Counted from the stretch's first letter, positions 44,477-53,782 are shown. The stretch: 64,000 nucleotides of DNA from Hydrogenophaga sp. (GCA_018333605.1 JAGXSV010000059.1:32513-96512), one strand, 5' to 3'. Notes: generated from the sequence alone by a model not told the origin. Numbers and translations: made by a program.

Positions 44477-45079
44477 TCACTTTGCCCGCTGCCCCAGCTT
44501 GCGCAAGCTGGTCTCCCACTGGACCACATCCGCCTCTGCCAGCGTGTCCACCGAGCCAACCAGGGTTTCGCGGATGGGCGCAAAGCCCACAAACCCCAAT
44601 ATGTTGCGCTCCAGCGACTTCAGGCTGTGCGCCCGAAAATACCAGCGGTACACCAGCGCGGGCATGCCCATGGTGACCACCACCCGGGCCGAACGGCCGC
44701 TCAGCCCCTTGTGACCAAATGGGTTGTTGCCCTCTTTCTTGAATGCAAAACCTGGCCTCGCCACCTGCTCCAGAAAGCCCTTCAACAGCGCGGGCATGTC
44801 GCCCAGCCAGAGGGGAAAGAACAGCACCACATGCTGCGCCCAGGCCAGATCGTCCTGAGCGGTCTGCAAGGCCGCCGGCACGCTCCCGTGCTCCCAGTCC
44901 TGCGGGCTTCTGAGCAAGGGGAAATCCAGCTCGGCCACCACCAGGCGCCTGAGCGTGTGCCCACCTTCCTCGGCGCCGTCGGCATACGCATCGGCCAACA
45001 CGTGGTTGAGGTGGCGCGCAGAGGCATCGGGATGCCCCTCAATCAGCAAAATACGTTGGGCTACAGCGGGTTGGGACAT
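44477..45079 (-). CDS. NAD(P)H-dependent oxidoreductase, flavodoxin-like (NQO/KefF type)
   Basis: A 200-residue flavodoxin-fold protein. FMN-contact and NQO-family stretches are RILLIEGHPDASARHLNHVL, VVLFFPLWLGDMPALLKGF and FAFKKEGNNPFGHKGLSGR. AGGAGG precedes the MSQPAVAQ start by five bases. It likely reduces quinones with NAD(P)H. No kefC-type channel gene is adjacent. Convergent with the DUF427 gene. Confidence 0.87.
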   Translation of the reverse strand: MSQPAVAQRILLIEGHPDASARHLNHVLADAYADGAEEGGHTLRRLVVAELDFPLLRSPQDWEHGSVPAALQTAQDDLAWAQHVVLFFPLWLGDMPALLKGFLEQVARPGFAFKKEGNNPFGHKGLSGRSARVVVTMGMPALVYRWYFRAHSLKSLERNILGFVGFAPIRETLVGSVDTLAEADVVQWETSLRKLGQRAK

Positions 45080-45159
45080 GGCGACCTCCTGAAAATGAAT
45101 CCCCATGTTGTCACCCCCCAACCACCCGGCACTTGAGCCGGGTCAACCCACGCAGCCGC

Positions 45160-46101
45160 TCAGCGTTTGCGGGGCTTGCTGGGTTTGTTGCCGCGCTCTT
45201 TTTTGCGGTTTTGGCGCTCAGCGTCGGCCTTGGTGCCGGCAGCCAGCCACTGAGCAAACAACTCAGGCGTTTCCAGCGTGACGCGCCCAATGCTGTTGCT
45301 GCGGTAGTCGGCAATCAGCAGTTCGGCGGCTTTTTGCCAGTTTGTGTGTCCACCCGCAGCCAGAGCGCCACGCTTGCGCGCAATGGCCTCCAGCACATCT
45401 TCGTCCGGCATGCTGGCAATGGCCTGCAGCGCCAGGCCCAGTTTGTAGCGCCCCTCCAGCAACGCCGGATAGGCCACCTTGAGCTTGGCCAGCAACTCCA
45501 GCGCCACCTCCTGGTCGTCGTAGGCGTTGCGGCCCACCGCACCGCTGGCGGCCAGGTTGAAGCCACTTTCAGGCACCACAATGCGCGGCCACAGCATGCC
45601 GGGCGTGTCGTACAGGTAGAAGTCATCAGCCAAGGCCAGGCGCTGCTCGTTGCGGGTGATGCCGGCCTCGTCACCGGTCTTGGCCGAGCGCTTGCCCATG
45701 AGGGTGTTGATCAGCGTGGACTTGCCCACGTTGGGAATGCCACAAATGAGCACACGCATGGGCTTGACCATGCCGCCCCGGTTGGGCGCGAGCTCGCGGC
45801 AAGCCGCAATGATGGCACGGGCGGGCGCGGTGTCGCTGGCGTCCAGCGGTATGGCGCGGGTGTTGGGCTGGGCGTTGTAGTGCGCGAGCCAGAGCGCGGT
45901 ACGCTCGGGATCGGCCATGTCCTGCTTGTTGACCACTTTCAGCGTGGGCTTGCCGCTGGTGAGCTCGGCCAGCAACGGGTTGGCACTGGAGCCGGGCAGG
46001 CGGGCGTCGAGCATTTCAATCACGACGTCGATCTCCTTCACACGCTCCGTGATGGCCTTGCGCGTGAGGTGCATGTGCCCGGGAAACCACTGGATGCTCA
46101 T
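45160..46101 (-). CDS. rbgA: Ribosome biogenesis GTPase RbgA/YlqF
   Basis: A 313-residue circularly permuted GTPase: the G4 motif KVVNKQDMADP comes before G1 (ICGIPNVGKSTLINTLMG) and G3 (YDTPGMLW). It begins MSIQWFPGHMHLTRKAI, the family signature. RbgA acts late in 50S assembly. The C terminus is Lys/Arg-rich (NRKKERGNKPSKPRKR). Confidence 0.94.
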   Translation of the reverse strand: MSIQWFPGHMHLTRKAITERVKEIDVVIEMLDARLPGSSANPLLAELTSGKPTLKVVNKQDMADPERTALWLAHYNAQPNTRAIPLDASDTAPARAIIAACRELAPNRGGMVKPMRVLICGIPNVGKSTLINTLMGKRSAKTGDEAGITRNEQRLALADDFYLYDTPGMLWPRIVVPESGFNLAASGAVGRNAYDDQEVALELLAKLKVAYPALLEGRYKLGLALQAIASMPDEDVLEAIARKRGALAAGGHTNWQKAAELLIADYRSNSIGRVTLETPELFAQWLAAGTKADAERQNRKKERGNKPSKPRKR

Positions 46102-46322
46102 CTGGAAATCGTCTTTCTGGGGAAATGGGTCCGCAGCCAGTTCAGCCCCGGCCGCGCGACCCCGGATTGTGCCTTGCCCTGCTGCGGGCGGCGGTGAAGT
46201 ACAAGCCCTGCGCCTGGTGATCGCTGCTCGGTGTTAGCCCCGTGGACCGTGCCTCGATCGCGTCCCTACAATGAACTCTCCTTTTTTTCAACCACCCGCA
46301 CCACCGCACAAAGGGCCCTTGT

Positions 46323-46793
46323 ATGAGCGTCACCGTCAAGATCGATCTCGGCTATGAATTCGACGTCAAGGCCAACGCGGCCGAGGTCTTTGAGGTGCTG
46401 TCAGACGTGCCCACCTCGGTCAGCCATTTCCCCAAGGTGGACAAGCTGACCGACCTGGGCGGTGGCGTCTACCAATGGGAGATGGCGAAAGTGGGCACAG
46501 CCCAGGTGAACATCCAGACCGTGTACGCCAGCAAATACGTGAGTGACAAGGCCAAAGGCAGCGTGAAATGGACGCCGGTGAGGGGCGTGGGCAACGCGCT
46601 GGTCGGCGGTCATTGGACGATTGTGGACAACAAGAAATCCACCAGCGTGAAGCTGTCGATTCAGGGCGAGATTGAGGTGCCACTGCCCGGCCTGATGAAA
46701 ATGATCGTGGTGCCGGTGGTGCAGGGCGAGTTTGAAAAGCTGGTGGAACAGTACATCGACAACCTGATTGCCCGATTCGGCGGCGAGGTGTGA
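46323..46793 (+). CDS. SRPBCC-fold protein
   Basis: A 156-residue START/polyketide-cyclase-like protein (VFEVLSDVPTSVSHFPKVDK; GGHWTIVDNKKSTSVKLSI; a long C-terminal helix GEFEKLVEQYIDNLIARF). The fold binds hydrophobic ligands; none can be named. Divergent from rbgA with 221 bp between. Confidence 0.82.
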   Translation: MSVTVKIDLGYEFDVKANAAEVFEVLSDVPTSVSHFPKVDKLTDLGGGVYQWEMAKVGTAQVNIQTVYASKYVSDKAKGSVKWTPVRGVGNALVGGHWTIVDNKKSTSVKLSIQGEIEVPLPGLMKMIVVPVVQGEFEKLVEQYIDNLIARFGGEV

Positions 46794-46818
46794 GCAGCGC
46801 GACCCCAGAGGCGACGTG

Positions 46819-47442
46819 ATGTGCTGGCGCTGCTACCAGGGCAAAATTTTTCCCTGGGCGCTTGACCTGGCCTGCGGCCTGCCCATGATTGGCCGCATGC
46901 GCCAGAAGGTGGTGCCCCTGGCGCAGGGCCGCGTGCTGGAAGTGGGCCTGGGCACTGGGCTCAACATCCCCTACTACGACCCGGCCCGCGTGACCCGCAT
47001 CACTGGGCTCGACCCGGCACTGGAGTTGCAGCCCCGCGCCCGCCGCCGCATCGAAGCCAGCGGGCTTGAGGTGGAACTGCTGCCCCTGTCAGCCGAGTGC
47101 ATTCCGCGGCCCGACGCCAGTTTTGACACGGTGGTCGTCACCTACTCCCTGTGCACCATTCCCGACCCCCTGGCAGCACTGCGGGAAATGCGCCGCGTGC
47201 TGGCACCCGGTGGCTCGCTGCTGTTTTGCGAACACGGGCGCGCGCCCGATGCCGCGGTGGCCCGCTGGCAAGACCGGTTACAAGGCCTCTGGGGCCCGCT
47301 GGCTGGCGGCTGCCACCTGAACCGCGACATACCGGCGCTGCTGCATGCCGCCGGCCTGAACTGCCCGCAACTGCACACCGGCTACCTGCCCGGCCCCAAA
47401 CCTTGGACATTTCACACCTGGGGGCAGGCTTACGCAGCATGA
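46819..47442 (+). CDS. Class I SAM-dependent methyltransferase (UbiE/METTL7-like)
   Basis: A 207-residue methyltransferase with motif I VLEVGLGTGLNIPYYDP, GLDPALELQPRA and post-motif VVVTYSLCTIPDPLAALREM. The C-terminal CEHGRAPDAAVARWQDRL and PKPWTFHTWGQA resemble the METTL7/phospholipid methyltransferase-like group. The start MCWRCYQG at 46819 follows AGAGGCGA; the substrate is unknown. Confidence 0.83.
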   Translation: MCWRCYQGKIFPWALDLACGLPMIGRMRQKVVPLAQGRVLEVGLGTGLNIPYYDPARVTRITGLDPALELQPRARRRIEASGLEVELLPLSAECIPRPDASFDTVVVTYSLCTIPDPLAALREMRRVLAPGGSLLFCEHGRAPDAAVARWQDRLQGLWGPLAGGCHLNRDIPALLHAAGLNCPQLHTGYLPGPKPWTFHTWGQAYAA

Positions 47443-47458
47443 CGCGGCAACGGGCGAC

Positions 47459-47846
47459 TTATGCACAGGCCATGAAAGGGTCCACAGCCTGCACAGCAGC
47501 GATAAAGGACTTGTCCCTGCAGATCTGGGACAACTGTGTGCATAAGCCAGGGCAATCCCTGTACGGCGCGCACAAGTGTTTGAATTTAAAGGGGTATTAA
47601 CAGACTGCTTAATGAACAGGCAACATGCCAAAAATGCTGCAGATCCCACCCGAAACACCCGGGTTACTTGCAAGCCGAGCTTCATCAAGGCCAAAACGAT
47701 GCCCAACCAAGGTGTTTAGACACAGCCCGGCCTTTTGTTCCTCAAAACTCTGGACAAGCTTGTGCATAACCCCGGGCAAGTCCTGTACGACTCATGCAAG
47801 TGCTTGATTTGAATGAATATTCTCTAACCTGCCCATTTAAAAGGCA
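47459..47846. repeat. AT-richer intergenic block: imperfect direct repeat with three DnaA-box-like motifs
   Basis: Two ~98-bp segments (47524-47622 and 47749-47846) align over most of their length. Both share TCTGG, GACAA, TTGTGCATAA or TGTGTGCATAA, GGGCAA, CCTGTACG, GCAAGTG/CACAAGTG, TTGA and AGGCA. TTATGCACA, matching TTWTNCACA, occurs at 47459-47467 (plus) and as its complement at 47537-47545 and 47761-47769. No ORF is convincing. It fills most of the 470-bp gap between the methyltransferase and the ferredoxin pseudogene. Confidence 0.6.
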
Positions 47847-47912
47847 GTGTGCGCTGCACCCTGGGTTGGGATCACCGCAGGACTGCCGTGCGGCTGCGGA
47901 AGATTGCAGGGC

Positions 47913-48208
47913 ATGGAACCCATCACGCCAGCACAACCCTTGGCAGTCCGCCTGGAGCCCACCGGCCAGACCCTGCACGCTGCGCCCGACCAGACGCTGT
48001 GGCGAGCCTTGCAGCACGCGGGCATGCCTGACCCGTGTCGTGCCGCAACGGGACCTGTAGAACCTGCATCGCCCGTCTGACCGAGGGACGTGTGCGTTTC
48101 ACCGTGGAGTGGCCGGGCTCGCTGCCGGAAGAGAAGACCGCAGGCTGCGTGCTGCGCTGTGTGGCTTGCGCAGAAACCGACGTGGTGCCCTTTGGCCCAG
48201 GCGGCTGA
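47913..48208 (+). pseudogene. [2Fe-2S] ferredoxin gene broken by a one-base frameshift
   Basis: From ATG 47913 the frame encodes MEPITPAQPLAVRLEP and then APDQTLWRALQHAGMPDPC. After 48038 the plant-type ferredoxin signature continues only in another frame: SCRNGTCRTCIARLTEG, then GCVLRCVACAETDVVPFG and TGA at 48206. Joined, the product would be about 98 aa with the C-x4-C-x2-C...C ligands of a [2Fe-2S] ferredoxin. One base appears missing just before the first ligand. A sequencing error could give the same picture. Confidence 0.8.
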
Positions 48209-48226
48209 ACGCCTACCCCACAGCCA

Positions 48227-49120
48227 TCAGCCTGCAGGCAGGTGCTGCTTGAAGAACGCCAGCGTGCGCGCCCACGCCAGTTGGGCAGCTGCGGCGTCAA
48301 AACGCGGCGTGGTGTCGTTGTTGAAACCGTGTTGGGTGCCGGGGTACGGGTGCATGGTGTAGCGTGCACCCGCGGCCTTGAGCGCGGCCTCGTAGGTGGG
48401 CCAGGCGGCGTTGATGCGTTCGTCCACCGCCGCCAGATGCACCAGCAGCGGCGCTTTCACGCGGACCGCATCCTCAGCGGGTGGGTGGTTGCCATAAAAA
48501 GACACGGCGGCGGCCAGGTCGGGCAGCCGGGTGGCCAGGTAGTGAGCCATGCCACCGCCGTAGCAAAAGCCCACGACGCCCAGGCGACCCGTGCTGTCGG
48601 GCCGGGCTTTGAAGACAGCGGCCGCAGCCAAGAAATCTTGCCGCGTCTTGCTCTGATCGAGCTGTGCAAACAGGGTCCTGGCTTGGTCCTCATCTCCAGG
48701 GTAGCCGCCCAGCGGCGTGAGTGCGTCAGGGGCGATGGCCAGGAAACCCTCAAGAGCCAGCCGACGCGTGATGTCTTCAATATGAGGATTCAAGCCCCGG
48801 TTTTCATGCACCACCAGGACGCTGGGCAACTTGCCAGCGGCCTGCGCCGGCTTGGCCACATAGGCTTTGATGCGGCCGGTACCCGCCGGCGAATCCACCT
48901 CCACCACCTCCGTCTTCAGGCGTGCGTCGTCTTTGGGCACCACCTGGGCAGCGGCAAACTGCGGACTCAACGCGGCAAGCAAACCCGCTGCGGTGAGGCC
49001 ACCCACCGCAAATTTTCCAGCCCGCTGCAAAAAAATGCGGCGGTCCAGATCACCGTGCACGTAGGCGTCAAACAGAATCAGCAGTTCCTGGTCAAAGTCT
49101 GCTGCGCTGAGTCGGTTCAT
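48227..49120 (-). CDS. Dienelactone hydrolase family protein with Tat signal
   Basis: A 297-residue alpha/beta hydrolase. Residues 26-50 (DRRIFLQRAGKFAVGGLTAA) look like a twin-arginine signal preceded by a hydrophilic extension. The triad is Cys in VGFCYGGGMAHY, Asp in LAAVDERINAAW and His in YPGTQHGFNND, with the ENRG Glu in VVHENRGLNPH. Family members hydrolyse dienelactone; an exported form probably has another ester substrate. Confidence 0.88.
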   Translation of the reverse strand: MNRLSAADFDQELLILFDAYVHGDLDRRIFLQRAGKFAVGGLTAAGLLAALSPQFAAAQVVPKDDARLKTEVVEVDSPAGTGRIKAYVAKPAQAAGKLPSVLVVHENRGLNPHIEDITRRLALEGFLAIAPDALTPLGGYPGDEDQARTLFAQLDQSKTRQDFLAAAAVFKARPDSTGRLGVVGFCYGGGMAHYLATRLPDLAAAVSFYGNHPPAEDAVRVKAPLLVHLAAVDERINAAWPTYEAALKAAGARYTMHPYPGTQHGFNNDTTPRFDAAAAQLAWARTLAFFKQHLPAG

Positions 49121-49259
49121 GGCAAGGCTTCCATCACAAAGACATGGCAGCTTAGCCCGAACGCCGAACCCCGGCGCATACACGCCCTGGCGGTGGGGGT
49201 TTTCGTTTGTCACCGCAGCGGCGGCGCTCCGGCCTTGGGTCAGCCCCTTGGCGGGCCCT

Positions 49260-50813
49260 TCAGACTGCCACGGCCTCGGTGCAGGGCAGGCCCAAGCGCG
49301 CCGGTGAGGTGTATTCCTGCCGGTAGATTTCAAACGGCATGGTGTCTGCGGCCTCAATGGCGCGCTGGTCGGCCACAGACTGGGCTGCCATCGCCTCGAA
49401 ACGGGCTTGCTGCTTGGCGCTCCAGGGCATCGCCAACAGTTCAGCGTGGTTCTTGAGCGACTGCGCGCGGGCAAAGGCCACAAACGAGTCGCCATGCTCG
49501 GCGCGCACCGCGCTGAGCACCCGGGCCGATGGCAGGGTGTCGGGTGCCTGCAGCGCCGCCAAAGCCTGGGCCACGGCGTCTGCGTGATCGTTCCCGCCTT
49601 GGGCGGCGTCCAACCTGCGGGCAATGGGTTCAAGCTGCGCCAGCAATTCCTGGCCCCACTGCACCAGCGGCACGCTTTCGCCCTGGCGCTGCAGGCACAG
49701 GCCAGGCTCGCGCCCGCGTGCAGCGGTGAGGTGCTGGTTGAGGGCCAGTTCCTGAATTTCGGCAGGCGTGTCCGGCGGGCTTTCGGTCAGCAAGCAGTGC
49801 AGCAAAAACACGTCCAGAAACCGCAGCGTGCTGGCACCAATACCAATCACCTCGAAGGGATTGAGATCCATCAGCCGCACTTCGATGTATTCCACACCGC
49901 GTTCGCGCAGGGCGTGCAGCGGGCGCTCGCCGGGGTAAATGACGCGTTTGGGCCGGATGGTGCCGTAAAACTCGTTTTCGATCTGCAGCAGCGTGGTGGC
50001 GAGCTGGTTGTAGTCACCCCCGGGGTTGCGAATGCCCAGTGCCTCGTAGGCTGGCCAGGGCCGGGTGAGCGCGTCTTGCAGCGAGGCGGCGTAGCCTTCC
50101 AGTCCGTTGTAGCTCACGGCCAGCGTGGCCTGGGCTTCGCTCTGGTAACCCAGCCGGCCCATACGCAGTGACGTGCCGTGCGGCATGTACAGCGAGCCGC
50201 TGGTGCCCAGCGGCTGCAGTTCGTGCTGGCGTCCCTCCACGAACGACGAACACACCGCCGGCGAAGCGCCAAACAAGGTAAGCAACAAAAACGCGTGGCG
50301 GCGGAAATTGCGGATCAGTGCAAAGTAGCCGTCGTTGTCCACACCGGGCAGCGACCAGTTGTAGTGAATGCCCGAAATGGTCTGCATGCGCCGGCCGTAG
50401 CGGTGGCCCAGCCCCATGCGGTAGACGCTTTTGGCGCGCCCCACGTTGCTGGAGCCATAGCGCCCCAGCGGTATGGTTTCGTCGGTGGGCAAGCCGCAGG
50501 GCATGCTGGACGCCCACAGCATCTCGTCACCGGCGGCGCGCAGGCTGCGCACGGTGAACTGGTGCACTTCACGCAACTGGTCCAGGCAGGCGCCCACGCT
50601 GTCGTGCACGCCGGTGATCAGTTCCAGCTGGGACTCGCTGTAGTCGGTGGTGATGTGCGGGTGCGTGAGGGCGCTACCCAGCGCGGCCGGGTGCGGCGTG
50701 AGGGCAAGCTTGCCGTCAGGCTGGGCGCGCAAGCTTTCTTTTTCAATGCCGCGGCGCATGCCACGCAGGCAGTCGCCCGTGATGGCGTCCAGCCGTTGTT
50801 GTCGTGAAGTCAT
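49260..50813 (-). CDS. gshA: Glutamate-cysteine ligase
   Basis: GshA catalyses the ATP-dependent first step of glutathione synthesis. The 517-residue protein is of the proteobacterial class (GMRRGIEKESLRAQPDGKLA, TTDYSESQLELITG, RMQTISGIHYNWSLP and VEYIEVRLMDLNPFE). Length is normal. It is downstream of dusC on the same strand with a 90-bp gap. Confidence 0.95.
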   Translation of the reverse strand: MTSRQQRLDAITGDCLRGMRRGIEKESLRAQPDGKLALTPHPAALGSALTHPHITTDYSESQLELITGVHDSVGACLDQLREVHQFTVRSLRAAGDEMLWASSMPCGLPTDETIPLGRYGSSNVGRAKSVYRMGLGHRYGRRMQTISGIHYNWSLPGVDNDGYFALIRNFRRHAFLLLTLFGASPAVCSSFVEGRQHELQPLGTSGSLYMPHGTSLRMGRLGYQSEAQATLAVSYNGLEGYAASLQDALTRPWPAYEALGIRNPGGDYNQLATTLLQIENEFYGTIRPKRVIYPGERPLHALRERGVEYIEVRLMDLNPFEVIGIGASTLRFLDVFLLHCLLTESPPDTPAEIQELALNQHLTAARGREPGLCLQRQGESVPLVQWGQELLAQLEPIARRLDAAQGGNDHADAVAQALAALQAPDTLPSARVLSAVRAEHGDSFVAFARAQSLKNHAELLAMPWSAKQQARFEAMAAQSVADQRAIEAADTMPFEIYRQEYTSPARLGLPCTEAVAV

Positions 50814-50903
50814 ACAGGGGTCGTGTGTCGGGTCCGGGGCCGGAACTTAACACGGCTGGGGCTTTTCTGCTGTCGGCGTGGGGATAGGGCTGGCGCGTCG
50901 CGG

Positions 50904-51926
50904 CTAGGCGTCGGGCGCGGCCTGGCGATTCGCAGGGATGGAAGCGGGCGCTGAAAATGCCGGCACGGTGGGCAACTGGCGTGCTGGCGGCACGTGCTGA
51001 CGCAACCAGACCTCGACCTGCGCCGCGTCGTTCGACAGCCGCAAATCGTCAAACGCACGCTGTGCCTCGGGGTGGCGTTTGCGCAAGTAATTGAGCCACT
51101 GCTTCAAGCGTCCTGCCCGGTGACGACGCTCCACGCGCGCACTCATCTGCACCCAGAAAATCGGCAACAGCGGCAAGATGTGGCTCCAGCTGGCGCCGTT
51201 CAACCCCTTGATGGCCAACGCCAGTCCCGGGTCGGTCACCATGCCGCGGCCAATCATCAGGGCGTCACAACCGGTCACCTCGCGACAGCGCCGGGCATCG
51301 GCCACGGTCCATATCTCGCCATTGGCAATGATGGCCATGCGGCGCCCTGCAGGGAGTGATTCGCGCACCTGGGCTATGCGCTCCCAGTAGGCGGGCGGCC
51401 GGTAGCCATGGGCCTTGGTGCGGGCGTGTACCACCAGCTCGTCGGCCCCGGCGTCGGCAATGGCGTGAGCGCATTCTTCGGCGCGACTGTCGTCGTTGAA
51501 GCCCAGTCGCATCTTGGCCGACACCGGCACATGCGCTGGCACGGCACGGCGAACCGCCAGGACAATGCGGCCGATCAGCTCGGGCTCGTCGAGCAACACC
51601 GCACCACCCCGGCTCTGGTTCACGGTTTTGGCGGGGCAGCCAAAATTCAGGTCAATGCCATGCGGGCCCAGGCCGGCGAGCCGGGCAGCGTTGTCGGCCA
51701 GGCAAGCGGGGTCGGAGCCCAGCAGCTGCGCCCGCACCGGCACACCGGCGCGGGTGTAGCCACCATTGAGCAGCTCCGGGACCACGCGCACAAAAGCACG
51801 CTCGGGCAACAGGGTATCGGTCACGCGAATGAACTCGCTCACGCAGCGGTCAATGCCACCAACGCGCGTGATCACATCACGCAGCGTGGCGTCGAGCAGG
51901 CCCTCCATGGGCGCGAGCAAAAGCAT
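50904..51926 (-). CDS. dusC: tRNA-dihydrouridine synthase, DusC-like
   Basis: A flavin-dependent enzyme reducing uridine in tRNA; DusC acts at U16. The 340-residue protein has LLLAPMEGLLDATLRDVITR, the catalytic Cys in DLNFGCPAKTVNQSRGGA and the FMN phosphate site IANGEIWTVADA. MLLLAPMEG and the lack of a DusB-type signature favour DusC. The last ~25 residues (SAPASIPANRQAAPDA) are a low-complexity tail. Confidence 0.92.
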   Translation of the reverse strand: MLLLAPMEGLLDATLRDVITRVGGIDRCVSEFIRVTDTLLPERAFVRVVPELLNGGYTRAGVPVRAQLLGSDPACLADNAARLAGLGPHGIDLNFGCPAKTVNQSRGGAVLLDEPELIGRIVLAVRRAVPAHVPVSAKMRLGFNDDSRAEECAHAIADAGADELVVHARTKAHGYRPPAYWERIAQVRESLPAGRRMAIIANGEIWTVADARRCREVTGCDALMIGRGMVTDPGLALAIKGLNGASWSHILPLLPIFWVQMSARVERRHRAGRLKQWLNYLRKRHPEAQRAFDDLRLSNDAAQVEVWLRQHVPPARQLPTVPAFSAPASIPANRQAAPDA

Positions 51927-51948
51927 GGTGTCGATTTCTCAGTAAACG

Positions 51949-52338
51949 TCAGGTCGCGGCAGCATGCCTGTGCACATCGCGCCGGGGAAACGGAATGCTG
52001 ATGCCAACTGGGTCAAAACCCTTTTTCACACGCTCTCGCATGTCGAAAGACACCGGCCAATGGTCCTCAGAAGCCGTCCACACGCGCACCCGGAAGTTCA
52101 CCGCGCTGTCAGCCAGTTCGCCGACCACGATCAACGGCGCCGGCTCCTGCAACACGCGGGCGCCGGCTTTCTTCAGGCGCACCATGTGCGCGTCCAAACG
52201 GCGGCTCAGCCAGCGACTGAGCCACGGACCGGCCAGCAAGGCGGCCAGCGCCAACAAAAGGTTCACGCCGTAGCGGACGGCGAATTCGGTCACCGGTTCA
52301 GATTGCAAAAAAGACAACGCGAAGCCCTTTCCATACAC
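51949..52338 (-). pseudogene. Internally deleted mechanosensitive channel gene (MscS family)
   Basis: The open 129-codon frame joins an MscS-like first membrane segment (VTEFAVRYGVNLLLALAALL, then AGPWLSRWLSRRLDAHMVRL) directly to the C-terminal alpha/beta domain (LQEPAPLIVVGELADSAVNF, DHWPVSFDMRERVKKGFD, GISIPFPRRDVH). TM2, the pore helix TM3 and the beta domain, roughly 130 residues in a normal ~280-aa channel, are missing. The junction lies near LKKAGARV. The frame is kept, but without a pore it cannot be a channel. The start is a GTG. Confidence 0.8.
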
Positions 52339-52582
52339 GCATGGGAATCATACGTGTGGGCACGCGGGGATCTTGGCCGGCAGCCCGACCCCGCCGCCAC
52401 GACGAATGGCCCGGGATTTCGAGCCATCAAACTCAGGGGACCCAACCTAGCGATCAAGGCTCCCCAACCCCTTGCCCGTCGGACGCCGGTGCACCCTGGC
52501 TTGCGCTACCATCGAAATCGATCGCTGGGGATGACCGGGCGTGCTGTCCTGTTCGTCAGCCCGGCGTCCTGCTTCCACACCC

Positions 52583-53071
52583 ATGTCCACCGAACACCGC
52601 CTGACCTGCGCCCTGCGCGAACTGATCAACCGACACCGAACCGCAGCCCTGGGCACGCTGAACCCGGACGGTTCGCCCTTTGTCTCCCTGGTGCCCTATG
52701 CCGTGGACCCTGCGCACCGCTGCCTGGTGATTCACATCAGTGGGCTGGCGGCACACACCGGCAACCTGGAGCGGGAACCGCGGGTGTCGCTGCTGGTGAG
52801 CGAGTGCGCCACAGCGGACGGGCCGGTGCATGCCTTGCCCCGTGTCTCCCTGGAGGCCACCGCCGGACTCATGCTCCCCGACACCGCTGAAGCGCTGGCC
52901 TGCCGGGCCGTGTACCTGCAGCGGTTCCCGGAAGCCACACCCATGACCGCGCTGGGCGACTTTCGTTTTGTGCGCCTGCACGTGCAGGGCGCACGGCAGG
53001 TGGCGGGCTTTGGCGTCGCACGCAGCCTGGACGGTGATGAGATTCGTCGCGCACTGGGGCCCGCACCCTGA
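52583..53071 (+). CDS. Pyridoxamine 5'-phosphate oxidase-like (HugZ-type) flavin-binding protein
   Basis: A 162-residue split-barrel protein: AALGTLNPDGSPFVSLVPYA at the N terminus is the typical FMN-binding strand pair. HISGLAAHTGNLEREPRVSL and LGDFRFVRLHVQGARQVAGFG follow. Members bind FMN, heme or F420; which one cannot be told. Adjacent to a pseudouridine synthase gene on the same strand. Confidence 0.85.
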   Translation: MSTEHRLTCALRELINRHRTAALGTLNPDGSPFVSLVPYAVDPAHRCLVIHISGLAAHTGNLEREPRVSLLVSECATADGPVHALPRVSLEATAGLMLPDTAEALACRAVYLQRFPEATPMTALGDFRFVRLHVQGARQVAGFGVARSLDGDEIRRALGPAP

Positions 53072-53106
53072 GCCCCGAAACCAAGCCCGCCGACCGGCTC
53101 CTGGCG

Positions 53107-53769
53107 GTGCAGCATGCCGACGAAGCCCTGCTGGTGCTGGAGAAGCCGGCCGGTCTGCTGGCGGTGCCTGGTCGCGGCGAGGACAAACAAGACTGCCTGA
53201 GCCGCCGCGCCCAGGCGCAATGGCCCGACGCGCTGGTGGTGCACCGGCTCGACATGTCCACCTCGGGCCTGGTGGTGATGGCGCGCGGCATTGAAGCCCA
53301 GCGCGCCCTGAGCCGTGCGTTTGAACAGCGCCAGGTACACAAGCGCTACCGGGCCGTGGTGGGGGGCCAACTGGCCAACCCGCTGCCCGACAACGGCTGG
53401 AGCACCATCGACCTGCCGCTGGCCGTGGACTGGATGAACCGTCCGCGCAGCAAGGTTTGCTTCGACAGCGGCAAACCCAGCCTCACGCGCTGGCGCCTCG
53501 CACAACCCGAGACCGAGACCGACCCACAAGCCCCAGCAACCCACACGGGCATCGGCACGCGGGTAGAACTTGCACCAGTCACCGGCCGCACCCACCAGCT
53601 GCGCGTGCACCTGCAGGCCTTGGGTCACCCCATTCTGGGCGATGCGCTTTACGCCAATCCGGCCCAGCAAGCTCTGGCCAACCGACTGCTGCTGCACGCT
53701 GAATTGCTGGAACTGCCGCACCCTGTCACCGGGCAGATGCTGCGTTTTCACAGCCCCTGCCCTTTTTAA
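53107..53769 (+). CDS. RluA-family pseudouridine synthase
   Basis: A 220-residue enzyme with the catalytic Asp in VVHRLDMSTSGLVVMA (about 47), QVHKRYRAVVGG, and TGRTHQLRVHLQALGHPILG. It lacks an S4 domain, like RluA itself. The start is uncertain: this GTG gives a slightly short N terminus, and an in-frame CTG at 53068 overlapping the previous stop is possible. Target RNA unknown. Confidence 0.88.
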   Translation: MQHADEALLVLEKPAGLLAVPGRGEDKQDCLSRRAQAQWPDALVVHRLDMSTSGLVVMARGIEAQRALSRAFEQRQVHKRYRAVVGGQLANPLPDNGWSTIDLPLAVDWMNRPRSKVCFDSGKPSLTRWRLAQPETETDPQAPATHTGIGTRVELAPVTGRTHQLRVHLQALGHPILGDALYANPAQQALANRLLLHAELLELPHPVTGQMLRFHSPCPF

Positions 53770-53782
53770 TGAAGACCCCAAG

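Noticed and set aside
47459..47846. Chromosomal or plasmid replication origin
   Set aside because: Only three TTATGCACA motifs, no dnaA, dnaN, parA or rep gene nearby, and no 13-mer AT-rich unwinding region.
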